Positions 1 through 11,657 of a stretch of DNA of 64,000 bases are shown here, in pieces; position 1 is the first letter of the stretch, and every line of letters starts with the position of its first letter. The stretch spans positions 1,612,001-1,676,000 of the forward strand of contig JAAXNY010000011.1 in the NCBI GenBank assembly GCA_013420905.1, written 5' to 3'. The stretch is from Collybia mongolica (Eukaryota; Basidiomycota; Agaricomycetes; Agaricales; Clitocybaceae). The notes below the pieces were generated by a model. It saw nothing but the letters and a program-made list of their open reading frames with translations. It was not told the DNA's origin and did not search any database. The position numbers and the translations under genes were made by a program.

Positions 1-475
1 CAATCGGGAGAGTGTTCTCACAGCTCTCAAGGCACACCCTTGGGCCCATTTTGCTTGCCATGGCCTTCTTCATTCCCAACCATTCCTATCATCCTTTGAA
101 CTATATAATGAAGAGAAACTGACACTGCTCGATATCGTTGCAGCAAAGCTGCCAAATGCAGAACTGGCTTTTCTTTCTGCTTGTCATAGTGCTGCAGGGG
201 ATGATGTTGGTACCCCCGATGAAGTCATCCATCTGGCAGCAGCACTACAGTTTTGCGGTTTTCGAAGTGTCGTCGGGACCCTCTGGGAAATGGCAGACAT
301 CGATGGGCCTGTCGTAGCCGAGAGGTTTTATAGGTACATGTTTCGCGATGGACAACTTGGAGGGAATTTCCGAGATGCAGCCATCGCATTGAATGACGCT
401 GTTTTGGAGATGAGCAAGAGAAAGAATGGCGAGAGTATAGATCGATGGATCAACTTTATTCACATTGGGGCATGA
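1..475 (+). CDS. CHAT-domain protein, 3' end (5' partial)
   Basis: Reading from base 2 is open without a stop to the TGA ending at 475, so this is the C-terminal ~157 residues of a gene that begins outside the window. CHAT domains are caspase-fold peptidase-like domains; in agaricomycetes they usually follow long TPR arrays. The two catalytic positions are visible: His in HFACHG (about residue 18 of the fragment) and Cys in FLSACHSAAGDD (about residue 62). The usual downstream signature GFRSVVGTLWEMADIDGP and the closing RWINFIHIGA are also present, so this end looks intact. The biological role of these expanded fungal proteins is unknown; a caspase-like proteolytic or signalling role is inferred from the fold only. 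Confidence 0.9.
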   Translation, partial: NRESVLTALKAHPWAHFACHGLLHSQPFLSSFELYNEEKLTLLDIVAAKLPNAELAFLSACHSAAGDDVGTPDEVIHLAAALQFCGFRSVVGTLWEMADIDGPVVAERFYRYMFRDGQLGGNFRDAAIALNDAVLEMSKRKNGESIDRWINFIHIGA

Positions 476-1441
476 GAGTACGCGGTATTCGTGAGGAAAC
501 GAATAAATATTCAATCGTATGGTAGCAATCAAGGTTGTTATGACTTTAAGAACTGGAAGGCTCTGTAAAAGTCTGGATGATATACCGACAAAAAATGAAC
601 AGGCAAAGAGACGACCACTCACCCAAATTTCCGAAGTGTATCTATACATGGAAACAAATAAAGTACTTACACACAAGACAAACCACACTAAATGCAACTT
701 TAATCAATCGTCCCACGAGACCGAATGCACGTTCCTGTACATGATCTTCTCCTAAGTCCGACTAAGAATGTTTGTCGTCTGTCTTTTACATATCAATATC
801 AATGGGGTTGATATTGCTAATGACAGGAATAGAGCAGATATGCAACCCGCTCAAAAACTTAAAACAAATTTCCTTCAAAATGGACAAACCGTCTACGAAC
901 CATCAGCCTTGTGGAGCATCAGATCTTGCCTAATTGGGTGTACAGAGTTGAGCCGGTTGGGATGGCATAGCTGTGGAGGCGTAACGCGATGTCCATCTCA
1001 TCGCTATGAGTAAAACGAAACCGCGTTTGCCATCGGATCGGATCAAAATGCAGCATCCGAATTGTCCCAAATGATTGACCCGCAAACCTACCAGCGTCAG
1101 AATGCATGGAGTTTACTGCATTCCTTTTGTGAACTGACTTTTCAAGCACAGCCCAGCTTCTTGCCTCAGTGGGACAAGGGAACAAATCTCGGAATTATTG
1201 CTAGAAGTACCGGCATAACGGCATTAGACTGACCTACTGGAGTCTCAGGAAATACTAGACCGGCACCCTTCTACTTTTTCCTCTTTGAACGCAGACGAAA
1301 ATAGGAGATGGAGGGCCCCACTTCGTATGAAACCCACTACCGACAAGTGGATATATGTAACATGGAGGTACGGAAAATACTACTCCAATCTTTAGATAGA
1401 ATTTGGTAAAAATGCATTTTGTGAATACAGATACCTCACCA
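476..1441. other. Intergenic region, no supported gene
   Basis: Only short open frames lie here, on both strands, without recognisable domains, plausible introns or a family signature. It probably holds the 3' UTR of the CHAT gene and the promoter of the prenyltransferase. Confidence 0.6.
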
Positions 1442-1447
1442 TATAAG
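1442..1447 (+). promoter_or_regulatory. TATA-like box of the prenyltransferase gene
   Basis: CATATAAGAG lies about 55 bases before the ATG at 1497, a typical fungal TATA-to-start spacing when the 5' UTR is short. It supports the chosen start. Confidence 0.4.
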
Positions 1448-1496
1448 AGGCCCCCAGGGGAGCCAACGGAGGTACGTACAATTTGGCAGACATTCG

Positions 1497-2940
1497 ATGG
1501 ACAAGTTTATCGGATTTATCAAATATGCAATTCATGCAGTGCTCTCCTGTCGTCGACAGACTAAACCAAGGCCATCGCTGGGACATGTGGATGGAAGTGA
1601 AGAAGCCCTGTTCCGTGGGGCAGAAAAGGCCTGGACGACGTGTTTTCCAGTTAGGTTTTCGCACATTCGATTTACACACGAGTTCATCGTTAATTTTCCT
1701 CCCTTAAAGGCGACCCCGCCATATGACTTCTGGTGGAAAACGACGGGAAAGCCATTGGAACGCATGTTAGAATGGGCTTCCTACCCGCTTCCATCGCGGA
1801 GTTCCTATCTCTCTTTCTACTGCCAGTATATCCTACCCGAATTCGGTCCATTTATATCAGCCAGTGGGGAACCTTCTGCATTGTCCCCAGAATTAGGGAA
1901 GACAGAACCGGTGCATATCTTCTTCTCACATCAATCGAGGTCGCTCACAACGCATCAGAAGTATTTCCCCTCCTACATGACCGACGATCACACCCCGATC
2001 GAATTCTCTTGCGTCTTCGATGACAAGGGAATGCCTACGATCCGGTTCTCCGTGGATCCTGTCCAGAGACAGGAGGGTTGCGATGGTCCGGCCATAATTT
2101 TCTTTGAAAACCTAGCTAAAGTTGTGCCCTTGCCTTCGTCCCTGGATTTGACTTGGTGTAGAATTTGCTCAGAGGAACTCACAGTCGTCCGTTATGGTCA
2201 AGTGTCTCCGCCAGTCGAACCTCGTTACCCATCCCAATACTTTGCAGGTGCCCAAGGAATACATACCCTTTAAATTGATTCTCACCTGTTTAATAGGTAT
2301 CGAGCTTTCTAGATCAAGCACTGCCCTCAAGGCCTACTTCTTACCTGAAATTTCTGCATTAACTACCGGGATATCGAAGCCTGACCTTATCACAGGTGTG
2401 GTGAAGAGGCTTTGTCAAGATTCACCTTCGCACTCCACTCCTGGCCTACAGCAATGTTGGAATATGCTCTTGAATTTTTTCCGGTCCTTGCCCACAGACT
2501 TAACGCCATCGATGGAAATTGTGGCGGTGGACTGTGTCCCCTATTTAAAAAATCGCTTGAAGGTGTATGTTCGCACACCTCGCACAACGCTGTTTACCAT
2601 CAAGCGTTTTATGACGCTTGATTCTACTATCGAATCCTTAGCCATCAGTAAAGCTCTCGAACAAGTCTCATATTTCTGGGAGATATTGTTTCCTGGTATA
2701 CGTGACGATACAGAACCTGTAGTGGGTGAGGATCGACTTCGACACCCTACCAGTGGCCTCCTATTCTACTACGAGCTTCGAGCAGAATCCTTATACCCAC
2801 TGCCCAAGGTATATATCCCGGTCCGGCACCTGTGTAAAAACGATGAGGAAATCCTTGAGGCCACGGCGGAGCTGTATCGAAAAACAAACAATTTGTTGGC
2901 TATGCGAAAATACAGGGAACTCCTAAGAAAAACATTGTGA
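1497..2940 (+). CDS. DMATS-type aromatic prenyltransferase
   Basis: Soluble ABBA-fold prenyltransferase that moves a prenyl group from DMAPP (or longer) to an aromatic acceptor. One 49 nt intron, 2248-2296 (GCAG|GTGCCC to TTTAATAG|GTATCG), joins two open frames exactly and gives 464 residues, the usual DMATS length. Family signatures appear in order: FWWKTTGKPLERML, SYLSFYCQYILPEFGPF, DDHTPIEFSCVFDDKG with IRFSVDP (diphosphate-side basic residue), SSTALKAYFLP across the splice, RLKVYVRTPRTTLFTIKRF and LLFYYELRAESLYPLPKVYI. The first ~70 residues are not well conserved, so a further 5' intron or a slightly different start is possible. Many family members use indoles. Lying next to carboxylate reductases and phenol hydroxylases, a hydroxybenzoate-type acceptor is my inference. 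Confidence 0.88.
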
Positions 2941-3603
2941 GTGACGTTTGGCAAAGCAGTTGCTCCAAGTGCCAGTTCTAAGCTTTCTTCAATATTTACA
3001 GTGATCATCGGCCACTCTCCTCAAGAACCGGTATTCATACATACATAACCTTCGCCGCGAAATCTAGCAATGTTGAGATTACTGCTTATTTTAACCCAGA
3101 ATGTTTTGAACGAGGGTAGACTTTAAACAGGTACATTTGTGGCATCGCCCACTAGATAGTCATGATAGTAGGATAAAGTGACGGACAACGACGGCCATGA
3201 GAAGATATAGAGTTATTTCATGCTCAACGGAATTCAGGGAACAGAGGTGTATCAGATTTCCCTTTCTAGCTGTGACCTCACACCCAACTCCGCGTGCAAC
3301 AACAGGGAACGCCTATTCAAATGCCCCCTCTCATGTTCTGGCTCATGTTATCTTGGGCGTATGTATACGATGTTCTTTGGTCTTCGGTTAGACCGTAGCG
3401 TTCTTGAGGAAGAGCATTTGGCAACATGCGGCCCCCATCTCAGAAATATACATTGTATACTGATTGATACAGCTAAGATCGCCAGGATTTGGCCCTTGCA
3501 ACATAGGGATCATGTCCGCTTTAATGTTGCGTGCGCGTAGGAAGAAAAATGAAAAGGGTGAGTTGAGGCAAGTACGCCTTCATCCCATTATATATTATCG
3601 TGC
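2941..3603. other. Convergent intergenic region
   Basis: This lies between the 3' ends of the prenyltransferase (+) and AFR1 (-). The short frames here (for example 3220-3540 +) have no family features, and I see no gene. Confidence 0.6.
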
Positions 3604-6600
3604 TTAGATAAATCCAACACTCCTCCAATACTCTAACCATGATCGAACATCCTTTGGTCCAAGCTTCTGTGCAGGCCCCTCCTCTCTGAGAATACTAGAT
3701 GCAGCAAGCGTCTGAGTGAGATCAAGGTTTGTGACTCCCATAGCTTCCTTCGAGTCAACCTCCAATTCTGCAGAGCCTTTGTAGAAATCCAGTGTCTTGG
3801 CCGCAGGAAGCGCATCCAGTAACTTGTTCGAGGCCTTTCGGTCCCCAGATTCGGTACTGACTCGGGACATCTCTTCGAGGACCTTTACCCACTGGCTCAA
3901 AGGTTGGAGTGGCAGCGAAAGTTCCTCGCTGAATACTTTGAACACGTCATGGCATGGTATCGCTTGTGGGTGTGTCAGATGGGCTACTCCATCTTTGGGC
4001 GTGGAAGAGGCGAGCTCGACCAAGACGCGCGCAGCGTAATCGAGTGGGATCCAGGTGCAGATCTAAAGAGAAGTGATTAAAAAGCCAGAATATAACAACA
4101 GAAAACACGTGATACATACACCCTTAAGGTCAGGCAATATTCCCATCTTCAGACTTGACTTGATAATTAGGGGGACCCAGTCAGAGGTGTTCCACGACCC
4201 GTTCAGGCCGCCGCTGAGTTGACCGATACGGACCACCACGGGCTGGATGGGAGTAGCCTTCGATGCTTCTGTAAGAATTCGTTCCGCTATCCATTTGGAC
4301 TCAGAGTAGCCCTGTCCCATGGGCATTTTCGGGTCTTCGATGGGAATTTCGGGGAATGGGGCATCCGAGTTATTATCTAGTGAGAATATATATGAGCAAT
4401 CAAAAGACAAGACCCAACATATACTCACTCCTGAAAACGCCCACGGAACTAGTAAACAAGAAGCGTGGGGGAACCGCTTTGGGCGAGGAGAGTGCCAAAT
4501 CCACAAGCGCACGAGTTCCACCAATCGCGTTCTCAAAAGATGCAGTAGACAAATTAAAGTCAACTCGCCAGGCTGCGGAACGTCAAACGTTAAGACATTG
4601 ATCAACTGTGGGACAAAGAAGCACACCGTTGTGAATGATATGGGTGACACTGCGGCGTATCTTTTGAAAGGAGAGAAAAAGAACCATAAGAACTCTTTGA
4701 TGGACACTATAAAGATCTAGGACTTACCTCATCCAAGACCTTTGCATCTACTTTAACCCCCGCCTTCGTCGTTTCTCCCTCTACAAGTACCACCTTAGGT
4801 GACCTCACCACCTCGGGATCATACCCACGAGACGCTAGCCCCTTCTCCTGTCGCTCTGCGACGCTCCCCCCTTGCTTTGAGGGGCGGTTCAGCGCATACA
4901 CTTTGGCGACGGATTTGGATGCAACTAGTGTCGCCAGGAGTGCCGACCCCAGTGCACCAGTTGTCCCAGTAACCAGAACCACGTCGCCTTCCGAACTACC
5001 CTTGATGACCGCATTCGCGTCGGGGGTGTGGGTGGGGAAATTGCGGGTGTACAAAGCCAGGAACGATTCAGTATCTGAGGTGGCTGATTCTCCCTCCGAC
5101 GACTGCGTGTGAAGCCGGAGCATGTGTTTTGCGAGGGAGTCGATGGTAGGGTGCTCATAGACAAAGCCCGATGACATACCGGCAGAAATGGTGGGTCCCA
5201 GGGCGTGGACAAAGCTTTGCCGTATCCACATTGCCTGTAGACTGTTTATCCAGTGCACTGGTCAGTGAGAAACCGAAGTTTGATCAGGAAAAACGACCGA
5301 CCTGTCGCACCCACACTCAAACAAATCATCGGAATCGTCCGCAGGCTGTCTCAGCACACCATTCACGGTTTCTCTAACGAAGTCTAATGTCGTGTCTGGT
5401 GTCCACTCAGCGGGAGGCGTGATGCTAATGCCCTTCTCCACCTCTGTGTATACCGCTTCAATGTCGTCGGCGTACTCTGCAAGAATGGCCACGCGCTTAG
5501 GGGCGCCCTTATGATTGTAACTAAAGGGACGCGATGGGTGTGCTACGATAATCATCTAGAAGGGGGCATGTAAATCACAGTACGGCAGGTAAGAACGGGC
5601 CAAGTGGGTACCTCTTTGAATAACCGGGAATGGCTGGGCGCGTATGCATTCATCTCTTTAACATAGGGCCTACAGGAGTTAGAAAGAAGTTCGTATCCAC
5701 GTATAAAAGCGAGAGCGTACCAGATGTCAGTGATGAAGGCATTCAATTTGGCCGGGTCGTTGGGATCAAAAGCATACGCTTGTTTCACTTCAATAATAAT
5801 CCCATTTTGGAAACGTCCTCGACCAAACATGACAGCGGCTGCGACATGTGGGTGTCTACAGATTATGGTCTCTGCACAAGGATGGATAGTCAGGGTGGTG
5901 ATCGACAAGGCAGTCGCACGATCATACCTAATGGCCCCGGATTGGTCTGCACAGATATCCAAATTCCCGTCAGCTCAAAGGGCAGGGTCAGTTTTACAGT
6001 ACACAGAGACGCACCTTCTCCCCAGTACTCAATATGATTTGATCGTCGAGCCTCCCCAAAACTTTCCATCGATTAGGAATCGTCGGATGCGGAAAAATCA
6101 CGTCATTTGTCGCGTGCGCCTTGCGGCCGTTGAGCGTTGTGTTGACCACCACGTGTGGCAGCTCAGTTGTAGGTCCCCCCTGCCGATGGGTAACGCGTAA
6201 TGTCAGCCGTCCGCACTAATGGTGTCAAAAGAGACGACGCACAACTATAATCAACTCGTAAGTACCGTCACCAAGGGGGACAAAACTCATGTCAACATGT
6301 GGGTTCCATGTGACGTATTCCCAATCAAGGCCTGGGCTTTCTGGGGTTCATAATAGGTAAGCATTGTGTATTTTTCTTTGCCCTTATGTAGCAACCTACT
6401 AGGAAGGATGACAGCGTAGGCCCCCACCTCGGTGCTGTATTACAGCAGGAAAGAATAAGAAAGGACAAGATTAAACAGAGTGGGGAGGTGACATACGAGC
6501 CGTATAGGGTATGTATATTCACACCGTTGCCTGCAAGAAAGTCCCCGACAGCTTTTTGAAGCGGGGCACCGCCATATAACTATATACCAAGTCTGAGAGG

Positions 6601-7852
6601 GGGTAAATGGAGAACGAGGGGGACGTACAATGCCCTGAAGCTGTTTCAAGAAAGTGAGTTTGGCGGGGTCACGCATCCATCCCTTTGAGCCAAGCCAGGA
6701 ATGATTAGGTGCGGGCGGAGGTATTCGGAAATCCTTGAAAGTTTACCTCGAAGAAGATAGGAGACGCCCAGAAAAAGGCGGGCGAGACTGCCACAGCGCC
6801 GGCCCATACTGCATCGGGCGTGGGCACTTGGGCAGGTGAGGTGGGGGGGAATGTCGCAATCGTGAAGCCAGAGACGGCCTGTTATAACGTTAATGCATAA
6901 GGATATGGGAGAAGCTGCTGAATCAAAGTACGAACCATCCAGAATGCGACAGCAACACCAATGGCATGGAAAGTGGCGATAGAATGGCAAGCAATAACTT
7001 TTCCACAAAGATTCTGAGCACCGAACTCTGAGAGCGATCAATCTTCTGAATGGAGGTCATGGAAAAGAGTGCGTACGGGGTATCGCCATGACTTGGAGGC
7101 TCTGGCGATCATTCCAGGGTATTGGCTTCGGAAAAGAAGTTGTACCTAGTCATCTCAGTCAAACTGACAATAATGATACTAAAAAAGGGGACAGACCGGA
7201 TGAATGCATAATCACCCTGTCGGTTGTCCAGTCGCGGGCGCGAGCGGGAAGGGGTACGTGAGGGGTGTCGGGGAGATAAATGTCATCGAATGTGGGCATA
7301 AGAAGGATGCCTGGAGTGACATCATCGGCGAGGTCACGAACAGCACTGTGTGCGAGGTCTTGTATGGCGTCCTCCGTGCTAACGAGTAGATGCGATGGGC
7401 GGACCTTGGAGAGCAGGTGCGTGACAGCAGCGACAGAATTACGCGGGGAAATAAGGAAGATAACAACTCCGGCCCGCCAAAGACCGAGGAGTGTTGTGAA
7501 ATAAGAAATAGTATCTATGAAGTTTGGGTGAGAGAGAGAGCCTTGACGAACGAGTTGCTATACCTGAGGAAGCAAGGATTGCGATTGTGCCTGGGGAGGT
7601 TGGTGCCTCGAGGTCGATGTGTGTCCTTTTCGCTACGAACCTGGCAGCGTTGTGCATGGCAGGAACCATATCGGAGTAGGTGACGCGCACGAGGCTTCCA
7701 GATTGGTCCGCATAAAGAAATACTGTATACGTAGGGTTATGCTCGTAGTGCCAATCATATATTTCGGGGACGGAAAGCGAGCCGTCAATGGGGGGGTTGG
7801 CGAAGCCCGGCATATGATTCGGATTGTTCGTGGGTTTGAGTAGGAAGTCCAT
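3604..7852 (-). CDS. NRPS-like adenylate-forming reductase (A-T-R), AFR1
   Basis: Three-domain enzyme that adenylates a carboxylic acid, loads it on a phosphopantetheine arm and reduces it with NADPH to the aldehyde or alcohol. The start at 7852 is an ATG (MDFLLKPTNN). A domain: A3 loop MHSSGTTSFPKPI (across an intron), GGAPLQKAVGDF, LYGSTEVGAYA (across an intron) and RWKVLGRLDDQIILSTGEK. T domain: FECGCDSLQAMWIR, with the attachment-Ser codon split by an intron. R domain: DVVLVTGTTGALGS (NADPH site) and GYSESKWIAERIL (catalytic Tyr and Lys). It ends SWLEYWRSVGFI. All core motifs are present, so it is probably active. Roughly 1,050-1,100 residues over many small exons. Some basidiomycete AFRs reduce aryl or amino acids; the substrate here is not readable. 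It is convergent with the prenyltransferase. Confidence 0.88.
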
Positions 7853-9912
7853 GGTTGTGCAGTCCGATGCAAACAGGATAGCGTGAGGGTAATTTATACG
7901 AGACAGCGAAGCGGGGACGTCTTCAAATGACTAAGTTGCTGTATGTAGAAGGTGAACACGGATAGCGCCTAACACAGGGAAACCTAGATTTTAGAAGGGC
8001 AACAAGTGACAGATGTAATTTTTTAATTTGATGGAGACGAGAAGCCCATATCCCTCCATAGTTTGGCCCGGCCAATAGGTGCCATTTTCCTGCCTTTCAT
8101 CAATGTGAAAGGCCGAGAGGTCAGAGAGCGTGTGGAAAGGCCGATCCGAGTTGGCTTGTGTGCGAGGCCCACGGACAGATTCTCTTGCGTGCGGGCAGGC
8201 TAACTGTTGTTGATCTTCAAATGTATTCTTACCCCACACGGGCGATTTCTTCAAAATATCCGATGACCTTCGGGTCGGCAAGAATAGCCCCCTTACCAGC
8301 TCAACTCAAACCGCGGCACCGTGGTAGAAAGATTACCCTGTGTGCGCCTGTACTAGTTGGTGAGAATTTGAAGACTTCAAAAGGAGTCTGAAATAGCCTG
8401 AGGCTGGTGGTGGAGACGTCGTTGGAGGTCATGGTTGAGGCCGTCCAGCAATGCCGTAACCATGGCGGGTTATTTGACCTGGAAATGCCGTCGTTGACCT
8501 CCTTCTCAAAATTCTGGTTCTCCATCTTCCACGTAGGCCTTGCTTCATTGAGCAGCCCGAGCTGGAGTAAGGTTGTCGCGGACAGAAGAACTCGACACAT
8601 GGTAAGATGTTGGCAAAGATTGATCCGGCACAGACGGTTTCCAAGGGAGTCAGATTCGGATAATGCCGTGGATGAAGGACTCGTGATGGATCAATTCAAA
8701 ACTGGAATCACCCCCGAGTCCATCCCCACCATACCCAGCACATGGCCGGCCATGGGTACTTATCTAGTTCTCATTCGACACCCACATTGCTAGCAGCTAA
8801 CAGCAAAAAACAGTTGCCTGCTGAGGCTACAGCGCAGAACCTGGTACCATAATTAAACAACTATGTACCGAAACGAAATCCTCCGCATCAAATCACTCTT
8901 ACTGCAAACCCTTGACTCAACCACAATGACTAGTCAACCCATCAATCATTAAGTTTTCGTATATCACGATCTGCACGTGTGTAGGCACATGAGACACCTG
9001 CAACAATCCCAGATGCAATGCCGATAATCGTTTTGTGCGGCTGGTGGGAGCATCTCTACCATTTTAGGCAGCCTCCCATCATAGCCAGTTCACGGTCTAC
9101 AGTTTCATCGTCAGCTGGAAGTACCATGGAAGTGTGCTGTTGAATGGGAATGGCCATTCTCGATGAACATAAGCCTGAAATGAAATGTAGACCATGATGT
9201 CTGCAATTCAACTTGAACACTGAAGCCCCAGATACCAGTGAGTACGGAGGAAATTATATATATAGATAACTAACTCATGAATCCATTTTCGTCAACTCTA
9301 ATATTAGCTTGATGTCCTTTCGGGATCATTTCAATCTCCTTGAAACTCAATTCCCACCCAAATTTAGCTCCAGGAAATCCAACCTCCTGCCTGGCATTTA
9401 CTAATGGCGTAGTATCCAACGATGGATCCCAGTGGGACCGACGGCGGCCGCGACGGCCATCAACCCTCCAATTCCGCTCCTAGCTGAGAAAAGTACAGCT
9501 AACTCAATACAGAATACTACTCCCCAGACAAAAATAATTATCTTTATATATCCTGCGTTTCCCCTTTCTTCGACTGCAAGTAACGCAACCCCTCCTGGCG
9601 GACACGTTAGAAGAAGGGTTTGACTTAAAATTTATAAATATCTGCCTCACAGCATAAAAAATAGCAACTCCAAGACATCTACCACGCCATGGAGCCATCG
9701 TTCAAGGCCGCATGCCGTTGGTTGTGATCATCACAAGGGCACGGCTTCTGTGGTCTCCAAAAGGCTAGAGACTGAGCTGGGTGAAGTTACTTATCAACCT
9801 GGCGTAAGACCTCCTCTGTGGCTCAAAGCTTAGGACCCTCTAATACCGCAATCTTAACCACACCGCACGTTACAGCATCACCGCTTACTTCCTACCGCCC
9901 GCCAACATTGTC
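7853..9912. other. Long gap with one unrecognised coding-like patch
   Basis: 7990-8760 on the minus strand holds scattered protein-like stretches (listed separately). 8760-9910 holds only short, low-quality frames on both strands and is probably the promoter region of the DUF6534 gene at 9913. Confidence 0.5.
7988..8760 (-). pseudogene. Unrecognised coding-like patch, possibly a decayed gene
   Basis: The minus strand reads convincingly as protein in short stretches, in changing frames and interrupted by stops. Examples are KGAILADPKVIGYFEEIARV (near 8240-8300), AMVTALLDGLNHDLQRRL (near 8410-8465) and FHTLSDLSAFHIDERQ followed by YWPGQTMEGYGLLV (8030-8135). I could not join these with believable introns and do not recognise the family. 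It could be a degraded biosynthetic gene just upstream of AFR1 or a real multi-exon gene I failed to resolve. Confidence 0.25.
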
Positions 9913-11531
9913 ATGGAGGTCAAAAATATGGCAGAAACTCCACTCGATCTCAGGACGGGAGTCATCGAAATCGGCATTCTGATCTCCACGTTCTTGTATG
10001 GTATAGCGACTGTTCAAACCTATATCTATTTCCGTGAAAGTACATGCGACCCGCGATGGCTTAAGGGAATGGTGAGCCGTAATTGTACTGCTGTTTGGAA
10101 CAAACTAATATTCTCAAGGTGGCTATTGTCTGGTAAGGACTGCTAAGTCATTACCCGCGCGACTCGTGCCGATACTTTTCAGGGTCTTAGAGACATTCTT
10201 GACCGTTGCGACCTGCATGTTTCTTTACAGCCTGACGATCACCAGCTTCGGGAAATACAAGTCCTTGCAAGATTTGCCTTGCACACTAGACTTTTCTTTC
10301 TTTATCGGGGGGATAGTCAGTGCGATAGTGCAGGTATGCCTAAAAAGGCTCGATTTGAATTCTGCTCACTATCTCGATGTGGCCTAGTCGTTCTTCGCTT
10401 ATAGGGTTCACGTTATCTCTGGACGGTGGTTCATCAGTGTTATAGCTTGGGCAGGGAGTATAGCGCGGGTGGGTACTACCCTTCTGATTTTCATCTTCAC
10501 CTTGAAGTCGGGTAAGCTCGATATCTTCGAAAAAAAGTACCGTTGGTCGATCATCTTGTCGTTTGTGGTCGCCATGTTCATCGACGTGCTGAACACATGC
10601 TCGCTGTGTTATTATCTCCACAAGATGCGGACTATTTTTGAAGGGTAGGTGATCAATTATCTCAGATTAGCACACTAATATCATTATGGTACCAGAACGA
10701 ACACTCTGATCGACAAGATAATGACGTGGTCCATTGGTAGGTTTCACGAGACACCTATGGGGATGACAACTAACTACAAATTAGAAACCGGTCTCCTCAC
10801 AAGGTAGGCTTTACGCAACCTTGGTACAATATTGGAATGATCCAACCAACCCCAGTGTTTGTGCTATCTTGATGCTTATTCTGGTATCTTCATGCAGTTA
10901 CTACTCCCGACGTTATTATTGAACCATGACTACTCTACTAGGAACTTGTAAAACCCGAATGGAGTGCGTCTACGGTGTTTTTTATTATTATCTCCACCTA
11001 CTAACCTGTTCTTAGATATATGGTTTGGTATTCTTATGTTTTACGTGAAGTGTAAGCCTCGCCAATTTATGGAGGTAAACGCAAGCTAACCAAAGGGTTA
11101 TCAAAGTATATTCAAACTCGCTGTTATTATTGTAAGGATGCTCCCATTTCTGACTGTCTTCTGAACGGCCCCATATTTATTATTGTTAGCTTGAACGGTC
11201 GGTCCTCTCTGAGGGGTTCGGGAGCGATTTCTTCTTTTGGGACTTTTTCACACGTCCCTCGGCCTCAGACGGTGATAAATGTTTCTCAGGTCGGTGTTAT
11301 GGTTCCTGGTGCTCAACTTCTTCGCTGATGAGTTATTTGCCCTTCAAGACTACGGAAGTCTCGCTTGAGATGGGAAATGTTATATCAAGACACAGAGAGG
11401 GTGTGCATAAGGACGGGTTACCGCCGAACGACGGAACTTTTAGTTGGAAAAGGGTTTCAGGAACCATTCCTGCTTTATCTGCCAGCAAGCTGAAGAGTTT
11501 GTCAAATGTTTTGGAAGAAGAGATGTCATGA
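9913..11531 (+). CDS. DUF6534-type 7TM membrane protein
   Basis: Multi-pass membrane protein of a large agaricomycete family of unknown, perhaps receptor-like, function. Exon joins restore the family pattern. Exon 1 has GILISTFLYGIATVQTYIYF and ends at LKGM. A 14 nt exon at 10119-10132 encodes VAIVW and continues into VLETFLTVATCMFLYSL. Then follow IGGIVSAIVQ|SFFAYRVHVISGRW, a transmembrane block SIILSFVVAMFIDVLNTC, TNTLIDKIMTWSIETGLLTR and the late signature IIVSLNGRSSLRGSG near 11190. The last hydrophilic exon (11328-11531) ends in VLEEEMS; its link to the preceding exon is the least certain. It is flanked by AFR1 and the methyltransferase. Similar proteins recur across this window and in many fungal genomes, so a pathway role is not implied. 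Confidence 0.75.
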
Positions 11532-11657
11532 TGCCACGGCGAGCGTCAATTTACACGAGAATATGCTATCCTCCTATTACATGCACATTCAATGAGGATC
11601 AATATCAATGTAGCAGTACCCCACATCATAAGATACCTAATGTATGGCGTTCGTTAA

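Noticed and set aside
768..1185. Overlapping frames on both strands (81 and 88 residues)
   Set aside because: No family signature, no start context, no introns linking to neighbours; expected by chance.
1483..1707. Alternative frame overlapping the prenyltransferase start
   Set aside because: It begins with TTG, lacks the family signatures and does not connect to the downstream frame by a usable intron.
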